DNA of 11,524 nucleotides from Balneolales bacterium (GTDB taxonomy: Bacteria; Bacteroidota; Rhodothermia; Balneolales; Natronogracilivirgulaceae). The stretch spans positions 1-11,524 of the forward strand of contig SKNL01000155.1 in NCBI GenBank assembly GCA_007120555.1, written 5' to 3'. Position numbers and translations under genes: made by a program. Of the stretch, positions 7,035 through 11,524 are shown piece after piece. Under the pieces are notes generated by a model. It did not search any database. It was not told where the DNA came from and saw only the letters and a program-made list of their open reading frames with translations. The number at the start of each line of letters is the position of its first letter. Position 1 is the stretch's first letter.

Positions 7035-7454
7035 ATGACTCTTGACCTTGCTACACCGGCGCTTCTGTTTCCTGCGATATCTTTACTGCTGCTGGCTTAC
7101 ACCAACCGCTTCCTTACGCTTGCCACACTGATACGCACATTGCATGATCGTTACAAAAAAGAGAGTGATGTAATCTTGTTCTATCAGATAAAGAACCTGA
7201 GACTTCGCACCAGGCTGATCAGGGACATGCAGGTGCTGGGTGTTATCAGCCTGTTCTTGTCGGCACTGTGCATGTTGTTGCTGTTTCAGGGGCATATGAC
7301 AGCGGCCAAATACACATTCGCTGCGAGCCTGCTGTTTCTGCTGGCGTCGCTGGCACTGTCCATTTGGGAAATCCAGATTTCGATCAGGGCGCTGAACATT
7401 CAGCTGGGCGATATGGGACTGGACAGGCAGAAACAGGAAGGGGATAGGCCGTAA
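7035..7454 (+). CDS. DUF2721 family membrane protein
   Basis: A 139-aa membrane protein of unknown function, and the only plus-strand gene. It opens with the family-typical LATPALLFPAISLLLLAYTN and has three predicted membrane helices, at about 8-27, 67-85 and 94-113. A basic cytoplasmic-type segment (about 33-64, RTLHDRYKKES to RLRTRLIRDMQ) lies between the first two. The tail after 125 is polar and basic. Start is ATG 7035-7037 with no strong ribosome site. It is transcribed alone, divergently from tdk and convergently with the TPR gene. Family assignment rests on recalled motif similarity; no biochemical role is known to me, and the neighbours do not suggest one. Confidence 0.82.
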   Translation: MTLDLATPALLFPAISLLLLAYTNRFLTLATLIRTLHDRYKKESDVILFYQIKNLRLRTRLIRDMQVLGVISLFLSALCMLLLFQGHMTAAKYTFAASLLFLLASLALSIWEIQISIRALNIQLGDMGLDRQKQEGDRP

Positions 7455-7461
7455 AAAACGA

Positions 7462-7490
7462 AGCCCCAGATATAATCAGTATCCGGGGCT
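7462..7490 (-). terminator. Strong hairpin at the end of the DUF2721 gene, likely terminator
   Basis: AGCCCC (7462-7467) pairs with GGGGCT (7485-7490), and GATA (7469-7472) with TATC (7480-7483), around a 7-base loop with a single A/C mismatch. On the minus strand it is followed by TCG then six T, so it can stop transcripts coming from the TPR side. On the plus strand no T-run follows, although it starts 8 bases after the DUF2721 stop; it may still end or protect that mRNA. Confidence 0.6.
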
Positions 7491-7525
7491 GTAAACTTAG
7501 AGGTCAATGTAGTTTATTGTGTCCT

Positions 7526-7572
7526 GTCCATGCAGTGCCTTTCGATAACTGCACTTATTCTGATTACGGACA
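7526..7572. other. Nested inverted repeat in the convergent intergenic region
   Basis: TGTCC (7526-7530) can pair with GGACA (7568-7572), enclosing TGCAGT (7531-7536) paired with ACTGCA (7548-7553). This gives a two-layer stem with a 14-base side bulge. It may be a 3' UTR structure; no T-run abuts it. Confidence 0.4.
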
Positions 7573-7573
7573 A

Positions 7574-7622
7574 GTTGCAGGATTGTTGCTTTTTTTTTAA
7601 AAAAAAATACAATCTCCGCAAC
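7574..7622. terminator. Long hairpin centred on T9A9, possible bidirectional terminator
   Basis: GTTGC (7574-7578) pairs with GCAAC (7618-7622), GATTGT (7581-7586) with ACAATC (7609-7614), and T9 (7590-7598) with A9 (7599-7607). The arms are symmetric on both strands and lie between two convergent genes, which fits a bidirectional stop signal. The inner T/A pairing makes it unlike a standard terminator. Confidence 0.45.
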
Positions 7623-7683
7623 TATTAACCGTGGATGTGGACGGGGCATCCGAAAAAAGGCGATCAGGGCCGGAAACGGTGGA

Positions 7684-8376
7684 TCAGCTGGCCTGTCTCA
7701 CGAAGAGCATGCCTTCCAGCCTTCTTGCCTGATCGGCAACCTGCGAGCCTTCGTATTCATTCAGGATACGATTGACCAGCTGAGTTGCCCGTGCAATTTC
7801 ATCCGCTTCCATGGCGGCCTGAGCGGCATTGAAGAGATTCTGCGGTGTAGTGGCTTCGTTAATGTCCCACTCTGCGGCTTTTTCGAAAACATCGGCGGCC
7901 CGGCTGTATTCACCGATGTTGGAAAGCACTACGGCATGGAATGAAATGGGACCGACGCCAAGAATACCACGAGGCGGATCAAACCGTTCGATATACCTGA
8001 GTGCGTCCTCGTAGTTTCCGAGTTCGGATTCAGCTACAGCGGCGTAGTAACGGGCCAGATTGCCGGCACTGGTGCGTCCGTAGTTGTTGATGATGTCTAC
8101 CAGTCCTGTGCGCAGCACGTCATCGTCTCCCCAGAGGGCAGTTTCGAATTCACCCTGCCGGAATGCCTGTTCGGCATAGACAAGCAGTTCCTGTGCTTCG
8201 GCTTCCTGGGCCTGTGAGTAGAGAAAGTAGAAAATGCCGCCGCCGACAACAGCGATGAAGGCTACGCCGGCTATGACTACAGCGGTCATGTTGCGCTTCA
8301 GGAAGCTGGTAAAGAGGTAATAACTGGTAAGGAGGGGATCCGTTTCTAGTTGTTCTTTGGTTAGTCGCTTGGCCAT
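7684..8376 (-). CDS. Membrane-anchored tetratricopeptide-repeat protein (YfgM-like topology)
   Basis: A 230-aa protein with a basic cytoplasmic N-terminus (1-29), one membrane helix at about 30-53 (VVIAGVAFIAVVGGGIFYF) and a periplasmic helical-repeat domain. TPR-like helix pairs are visible at about 63-82 (AEQAFRQGEFETAL), 107-128 (ARYYAAVAESELGNYEDALRYI), 144-166 (SFHAVVLSNIGEYSRAADVF) and 181-206 (LFNAAQAAMEADEIARATQLVNRIL). This topology matches YfgM/ancillary-translocon TPR proteins, which scaffold partners near SecYEG, but similarity beyond the repeat pattern is not clear, so the partner is unknown. The ATG lacks a clear ribosome site. It follows lolD by 78 bp, with its own promoter-like sequence in the gap, and is the last gene before the convergent terminators. 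Confidence 0.75.
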   Translation of the reverse strand: MAKRLTKEQLETDPLLTSYYLFTSFLKRNMTAVVIAGVAFIAVVGGGIFYFLYSQAQEAEAQELLVYAEQAFRQGEFETALWGDDDVLRTGLVDIINNYGRTSAGNLARYYAAVAESELGNYEDALRYIERFDPPRGILGVGPISFHAVVLSNIGEYSRAADVFEKAAEWDINEATTPQNLFNAAQAAMEADEIARATQLVNRILNEYEGSQVADQARRLEGMLFVRQAS

Positions 8377-8422
8377 ATCTGAGTTCTGAACCTGGTATAA
8401 TAACGTGTATGTAAAAGTGAGA

Positions 8423-8453
8423 TAAATATATGACTGTTTTGGCAGATGACAAA
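8423..8453 (-). promoter_or_regulatory. Putative Bacteroidota-type promoter for the TPR gene
   Basis: On the minus strand TTTG (8453-8450), a 19-base spacer and TATATTTA (8430-8423) closely match TTTG-N19-TAnnTTTG, with one mismatch in the last base. It begins 2 bases after the lolD stop and would give a leader of about 40 bases. Confidence 0.5.
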
Positions 8454-8454
8454 A

Positions 8455-9156
8455 TCAGGAGTTGCCTGCGGCAGGCAGCTCCAGCTGTCCGTGATGCAGG
8501 TTATAGATGGACGGGGCGATGCCGGCGATGCGGGGGTCATGGGTGATTATGATTATGGCTGTTTGCTCCTTTTCCCGGATGTCCATCATAACCGAAAGCA
8601 GCTTGTCGGTGTTGGCTTCATCCAGGTTTCCGGTGGGCTCATCGGCCATGATGATCTCGGGTTCGTTCATGAGTGACCGGGCGACGGCAACACGTTGCTG
8701 TTCCCCGCCGGAAAGTTCGGATGGCCGGTGGTCCAGACGTTCTTTCAGGCCGGTTTCCTCCAGGAGGTACTCGGCCCGCCCGCGTATCTCTGCCATGGAT
8801 TTTCCGGCGATGAGTCCGGGCATGAAGACGTTTTCGAGTGCCGTGAATTCAGGCAGCAGGTGATGGAACTGAAAGACAAAACCGATATTGCGGTTCCGGA
8901 AGCCGGCAAGAGCTTCATCGTTCATTCTGGACAGATCTTTGTCTCGGAAACGGATCGTCCCCTTGTCGGGGCGGTCGAGCCCGCCAAGGATATGGAGCAG
9001 TGTGCTTTTGCCGGAGCCGCTGGCACCGACAATGGCGGCAAGGTCATGGCTGTTGACCGTAATGTCGACTCCCCGGAGCACATGAACGGGTTCTGCCTTG
9101 CCTGTATAGCTCTTGTGGATGTTTTCTGCTATCAGTAGTGGAGTCGAGGTAGTCAC
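8455..9156 (-). CDS. lolD: LolD-type ABC transporter ATPase (lipoprotein release)
   Basis: A 233-aa cytosolic ATPase expected to power extraction of lipoproteins from the inner membrane with LolC/LolE-type permeases. All ABC motifs are present: Walker A GASGSGKST (44-52), Q-loop Q96 in FVFQFHHLLPEFTALENV (wording typical of LolD), signature LSGGEQQ (148-154), Walker B IIMADE (168-173) and switch H206. Length is typical. The start is GTG at 9154-9156, overlapping the upstream metallophosphoesterase stop as GTGA, so translation is probably coupled. No permease gene lies in this window, so the partner must be elsewhere; a MacB-type role is the main alternative. The lipoprotein isomerases in this window would be plausible clients of a Lol system. 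Confidence 0.88.
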   Translation of the reverse strand: MTTSTPLLIAENIHKSYTGKAEPVHVLRGVDITVNSHDLAAIVGASGSGKSTLLHILGGLDRPDKGTIRFRDKDLSRMNDEALAGFRNRNIGFVFQFHHLLPEFTALENVFMPGLIAGKSMAEIRGRAEYLLEETGLKERLDHRPSELSGGEQQRVAVARSLMNEPEIIMADEPTGNLDEANTDKLLSVMMDIREKEQTAIIIITHDPRIAGIAPSIYNLHHGQLELPAAGNS

Positions 9157-9968
9157 GATTCGGATCCGGTTTCAAATGCAGGAAATGTAACGGGAGAGAT
9201 ATAAAGGCATTTGCCCGTTTCGGGATCGATTTTGGTGAAAAGGCCGCAAATGCGGTTGTCACCGTTAGCCATTTTATACTTGTGCGGGGTCTGGATCAGG
9301 AAGCGCTTGATGGCGGTTTCCTTGTCCATGCCAATCACCGAGTGGTACGGGCCGGTCATGCCCACATCGGTTATGTAGCCCGTGCCTTTTGGAAGCAGCC
9401 GGGCATCTGCTGTCGGGATATGTGTGTGTGTGCCGGCGATCACGGAAACTTTACCATCCACATGCCAGGCAAACGCCATTTTCTCGGCGGTGGCCTCGGC
9501 ATGGAAATCAACAAATATGGTCGCTGTTTCTTCCCGGATCTTCTCGATTACCCATTCGGCGGCCCGGAACGGGTCGTCAATCGGCTGCATGTAAGTCCTG
9601 CCCTGAAGATTCACTACCCCGATCTTGTGGGGTGTTCCGGGCACATTATAGACCCCGAAACCGAATCCATGGGCGCCTTTCGGGTAGTTCATGGGGCGCA
9701 GCAGGCGTGGATCGGTTTTCATGTAGGGATAAATCTTCCACTTGGCGAAGCTGTGGTTCCCGCCGGTAATAACATGGATCCCCATGCCATAGAGCGCCCG
9801 TATGATTTCTTCGTTGATGCCCATTCCCTCGTGGGAATTTTCTGCATTGGCAATGACAAAATCTGCTTCGTATTTGCTGATCAGGGATGGGAGTAGTGTT
9901 TCCAGCAAGGAGAGACCCGGAGAGCCGACGATATCGCCGATAAACAGGATCTTGATTGGTTTAGACAT
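9153..9968 (-). CDS. ymdB: YmdB-type metallophosphoesterase (TIGR00282 family)
   Basis: A 271-aa cytosolic di-metal phosphoesterase. B. subtilis YmdB hydrolyses 2',3'-cyclic nucleotides and affects biofilm and RNA turnover; the same activity here is inferred by family. Expected metal ligands are visible in order: D12 in GDIVG, E43/N44 in NAENS, N71 in GGNHSF, H156 in DFHAEAT, and H181/H183 in GTHTHIPTAD. Length is normal (about 265). I chose ATG 9966-9968 because the conserved beta-strand KILFIGDIVG begins five residues in; the open frame extends 27 residues upstream without family-like sequence. The start lies 37 bases after the T8 tail of the upstream structured RNA, and the stop overlaps the lolD GTG. 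In several bacteria ymdB follows rny (RNase Y); rny is not here. Confidence 0.9.
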   Translation of the reverse strand: MSKPIKILFIGDIVGSPGLSLLETLLPSLISKYEADFVIANAENSHEGMGINEEIIRALYGMGIHVITGGNHSFAKWKIYPYMKTDPRLLRPMNYPKGAHGFGFGVYNVPGTPHKIGVVNLQGRTYMQPIDDPFRAAEWVIEKIREETATIFVDFHAEATAEKMAFAWHVDGKVSVIAGTHTHIPTADARLLPKGTGYITDVGMTGPYHSVIGMDKETAIKRFLIQTPHKYKMANGDNRICGLFTKIDPETGKCLYISPVTFPAFETGSES

Positions 9969-10005
9969 AGAAGCAGATGGAACGCCCTGTGGCTTTTGAT
10001 GGAAT

Positions 10006-10017
10006 AAAAAAAACGCT
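10006..10017 (-). terminator. T8 tail closing the candidate 6S RNA
   Basis: The right arm of the long closing stem ends AGCG followed by eight T on the minus strand. The stem plus T-run would act as an intrinsic terminator and define the RNA 3' end. Confidence 0.6.
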
Positions 10018-10194
10018 GATGAAGCAGGCACAAGACAAGCTACCGTCAATGACAGTGCGGGAATTCACTCGAACCGGGTCTGCCTTCCACTATTCACTTG
10101 CGGTGACATGAGGCCTGGCATTGCCGGACGAAGTTGAACACCCTTTTTTTTAAGTGTTGTGCTTGTTTATGTTAACCCTGCTTCAAAAGCGTTT
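10006..10194 (-). ncRNA. ssrS: Candidate 6S RNA
   Basis: About 189 nt directly downstream of zapA, the classic location of ssrS in many bacteria. 6S RNA mimics an open promoter and binds RNA polymerase holoenzyme. On the minus strand the two ends pair: AAACGCT (10194-10188) with AGCGTTT (10017-10011), then a 2x2 internal loop, then TGAAGCAGG (10185-10177) with CCTGCTTCA (10028-10020), followed by T8. This closed rod is the 6S shape. Inside, GCCT and AGGC enclose a terminal hairpin TCAC-CGCAA-GTGA; a further hairpin AACAC/GTGTT carries an A8 loop. The rest could supply the large central bubble, but I could not verify the bubble or the pRNA template by eye. Alternatives are another structured RNA or an elaborate ymdB leader. 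Confidence 0.65.
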
Positions 10195-10220
10195 AAAGAA
10201 ACGATCTTTTAAAAGGTTAC

Positions 10221-10532
10221 TTAAATATCGGAATTTTCCTGTTCAATTTCATCCAAAATCTTGCGAAGTTCACCGTTGATATCGGTGAAAGCGGCTTTTT
10301 CGACCGAGGTCACGCCGGGATGTTCCCCTTCGTTGGCCATAAAGAGCTCCTCGGCAATACTGAGGCAGGCCAGGACCATGATTGTGGATTCGGACTGATT
10401 GATGAGCGCCTTGCGGAAATCGTGGAAACGTTTATCCACGTAACCGGCGATTTTCTGCATGAGCTCCTCGTCACCCTCATTGATCTTGAGGGGATACTGC
10501 TTGCCCAAAATGGTAACCTTGATTGATTTCAT
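10221..10532 (-). CDS. zapA: Cell division protein ZapA
   Basis: A 103-aa cytosolic protein that bundles FtsZ filaments and stabilises the Z-ring. The N-terminal globular head is typical: IKVTILGKQYPLKINEGDEE at residues 4-23, then the helix LMQKIAGYVDKRFHDF. The C-terminal part (about 45-103) is the dimerisation coiled coil, with SESTIMVLACLSIAEELF, a Gly/Pro interruption (EGEHPGV) and the helix ELRKILDEIEQEN. Length matches the family. ATG at 10530-10532 with a weak upstream AGG. It starts 40 bp after the coiled-coil gene and is followed by the candidate 6S RNA. Confidence 0.92.
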   Translation of the reverse strand: MKSIKVTILGKQYPLKINEGDEELMQKIAGYVDKRFHDFRKALINQSESTIMVLACLSIAEELFMANEGEHPGVTSVEKAAFTDINGELRKILDEIEQENSDI

Positions 10533-10572
10533 CGCCTGGTCGTTTCAGAGGAGAACGCTTTTGTCATTTGGG

Positions 10573-10968
10573 TTACTTCCATGTCCCGGAGAATCGTTCA
10601 CGGTCAAGGTGCTTGTCAATCCTGTTGATAAGGTCAATGATCTGCTGGCGCAGTATCCGTTTTTCATTATCATCCAGGGTGTCAAAAAGCGAGGGATTGG
10701 AGGCGGGTGGTGCTTCGGAGGAGTGCTGTTTACGATCAGCGGCCGCTTCATCCTGCCCGGCATCGCCAACCGCCTTGTTTTTTTGCAGCATTTCCGCTTC
10801 TCTGCGGGCTTCGGCCAGCTGTCCGCGCAATTCCTTCAAATGGGAACTGAAAGCAAGATTTTCCTCTTTAAGGCGCTGGTTTTCTTCCTTGAGGTCATTT
10901 ACACCTGCCTGTATCCTGGTAAGCAGATCACTAAACTCCTTGTAATATGGCTGGTCGTGGTACGTCAC
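10573..10968 (-). CDS. Small coiled-coil protein between pheT and zapA
   Basis: 131 aa, cytosolic, no membrane segment or signal. Residues about 12-65 form a heptad-rich coiled coil (FSDLLTRIQAGVNDLKEENQ onward). A Gly/Ala/Glu/Ser-rich linker follows (about 66-92), then a conserved-looking helix SLFDTLDDNEKRILRQQIID into NRIDKHLD (93-122). The best start is GTG at 10966-10968, which has GGAG eight bases upstream; the frame also opens at a TTG at 10995 with no such site. Small coiled-coil genes sit here in many Bacteroidota, so a role with ZapA at the division site (ZapB-like) is plausible by position, but ZapB homology is not demonstrated. Function unknown. Confidence 0.78.
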   Translation of the reverse strand: MTYHDQPYYKEFSDLLTRIQAGVNDLKEENQRLKEENLAFSSHLKELRGQLAEARREAEMLQKNKAVGDAGQDEAAADRKQHSSEAPPASNPSLFDTLDDNEKRILRQQIIDLINRIDKHLDRERFSGTWK

Positions 10969-10975
10969 AGTTTGT

Positions 10976-10979
10976 GCTC
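10976..10979 (-). promoter_or_regulatory. Shine-Dalgarno site that decides the start of the coiled-coil gene
   Basis: GGAG lies eight bases before GTG 10968-10966 on the minus strand. It is one of the few clear ribosome sites in the window and favours GTG over the TTG nine codons upstream. Confidence 0.6.
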
Positions 10980-11076
10980 CGTTTAGAGTAACCAATAAGT
11001 TGTCGACGGCATACTTCCGGTCAAGAAAGGTGCTGCTGAATCATTACTGCTTACTACGCGATATGGCAACCCGTAT

Positions 11077-11524
11077 TCAGGAACGCAGCTCCACCGAAAA
11101 CATGTTTCCGAGCTTCTTCAAAATTTTCTGAATGACGGGATCCACATCCTTTATGGTCAATGTCTTGGAATTATCCTGAAACGTCAGACGAAAAGCAATG
11201 CTTTTTTGATGTTTTTCAAGTGACCCGCCTTCGAAGACGTCAAAAACTTCGACATTGACGAGCTGTGTGCCGGCAGTTTGCTTCATGGCGGCCATCATGT
11301 CTCCGGCGGCGATTTGCTTGTCTGCCACGAGTGCCAGATCAAACTCGAAGCTCGGGAAGCGGGAAACAGGCCGGTAAACCTTGCCGGCAGCCTGTCTGGC
11401 TATCTGTTCCAGCACTCCGATATTGAGTTCGGCGGAAAAGGCGGCTGACTCCACCTCTGTATATTTTTTCCAGGTATTGTCCACCTGAAAAAGGGTGCCG
11501 ATTACGGTTTCATCACCAATCCCA
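11077..11524 (-). CDS. pheT: Phenylalanyl-tRNA synthetase beta subunit, C-terminal part (cut by window edge)
   Basis: The frame is open from the right edge, giving 148 residues plus stop. It carries the end of the catalytic-like core (IGTLFQVDNTWKKYTEVES, then AAFSAELNIGVLEQI) and the full C-terminal FDX-ACB anticodon-binding domain, starting at PVSRFPSFEFDLALV and ending KKLGNMFSVELRS. PheT pairs with PheS to charge tRNA-Phe in the cytosol; this domain contacts the anticodon region of the tRNA. The wording V.RFPSFEFDLALVAD followed by LTIKDVDPVIQKIL is typical. There is a 108-bp gap before the coiled-coil gene, with no convincing terminator, so readthrough into coiled-coil gene-zapA is likely. 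Confidence 0.95.
   Translation of the reverse strand, partial: GIGDETVIGTLFQVDNTWKKYTEVESAAFSAELNIGVLEQIARQAAGKVYRPVSRFPSFEFDLALVADKQIAAGDMMAAMKQTAGTQLVNVEVFDVFEGGSLEKHQKSIAFRLTFQDNSKTLTIKDVDPVIQKILKKLGNMFSVELRS

Noticed and set aside
9969..10049. 27-residue N-terminal extension of the YmdB-type protein
   Set aside because: It would be encoded by the T8 tail and the closing stem of the structured RNA; the conserved fold begins at MSKPIKILFIGD.
10020..10100. tRNA-like GGTTCGA segment in the zapA-ymdB gap
   Set aside because: The flanking bases do not form a T-arm or acceptor stem, and the region fits the long rod structure better.
10995..11050. Sigma-70-like promoter TTGACC before the coiled-coil gene
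   Set aside because: At 17-base spacing the downstream hexamer is AACTTA, a poor -10, and no Bacteroidota -7 element is visible.

Overview
This window looks like core chromosome of a moderate-GC member of the Bacteroidota/Balneolota/Rhodothermota (FCB) group. The evidence is the gene order pheT - small coiled-coil gene - zapA - structured RNA, a run of three SurA/PpiC-type isomerase genes (two encoding lipoproteins), weak or absent Shine-Dalgarno sequences before most starts, and promoter-like sites resembling the Bacteroidota TTTG / TAnnTTTG pattern. All genes but one lie on the minus strand. I see no mobile element, CRISPR array, tRNA or rRNA.

Right part (minus strand, right to left): the C-terminal end of pheT runs off the window edge. 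It is followed by a coiled-coil protein, zapA and an intergenic region of about 250 bp. That region folds into a long closed rod ending in T8 and is best explained as a 6S RNA (ssrS). Then come a YmdB-type metallophosphoesterase, lolD (overlapping the ymdB stop as GTGA) and a membrane-anchored TPR protein with a promoter-like site just after lolD. The themes are translation, division, RNA-level control and envelope export.

Middle: a 229-bp convergent region (7455-7683) packed with inverted repeats separates the TPR gene from the only plus-strand gene, a three-helix DUF2721 membrane protein. A 335-bp divergent region (6700-7034) separates that gene from tdk and holds an 18-bp near-palindrome and a GC-rich leader hairpin. 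Tdk is unusual: two of the four zinc-ribbon cysteines are replaced, and it carries a Lys/Pro/Val hexapeptide-repeat tail. A concentrative (CNT/NupC) nucleoside transporter follows, so nucleoside uptake and thymidine salvage sit together.

Left part: after a probable terminator and promoter comes a cluster of three peptidyl-prolyl isomerase/chaperone genes: a 652-aa lipoprotein with two parvulin domains, a 297-aa lipoprotein with one, and a SurA-like periplasmic chaperone. They probably form one operon for outer-membrane protein folding. A further frame opens at the extreme left edge and is too short to name.

The window is mostly housekeeping. I found no convincing new multi-gene system. The best items for a second look are the 6S RNA candidate, the degenerate zinc site and repeat tail of Tdk, and the SurA whose two parvulin domains each keep only one of the two usual histidines.
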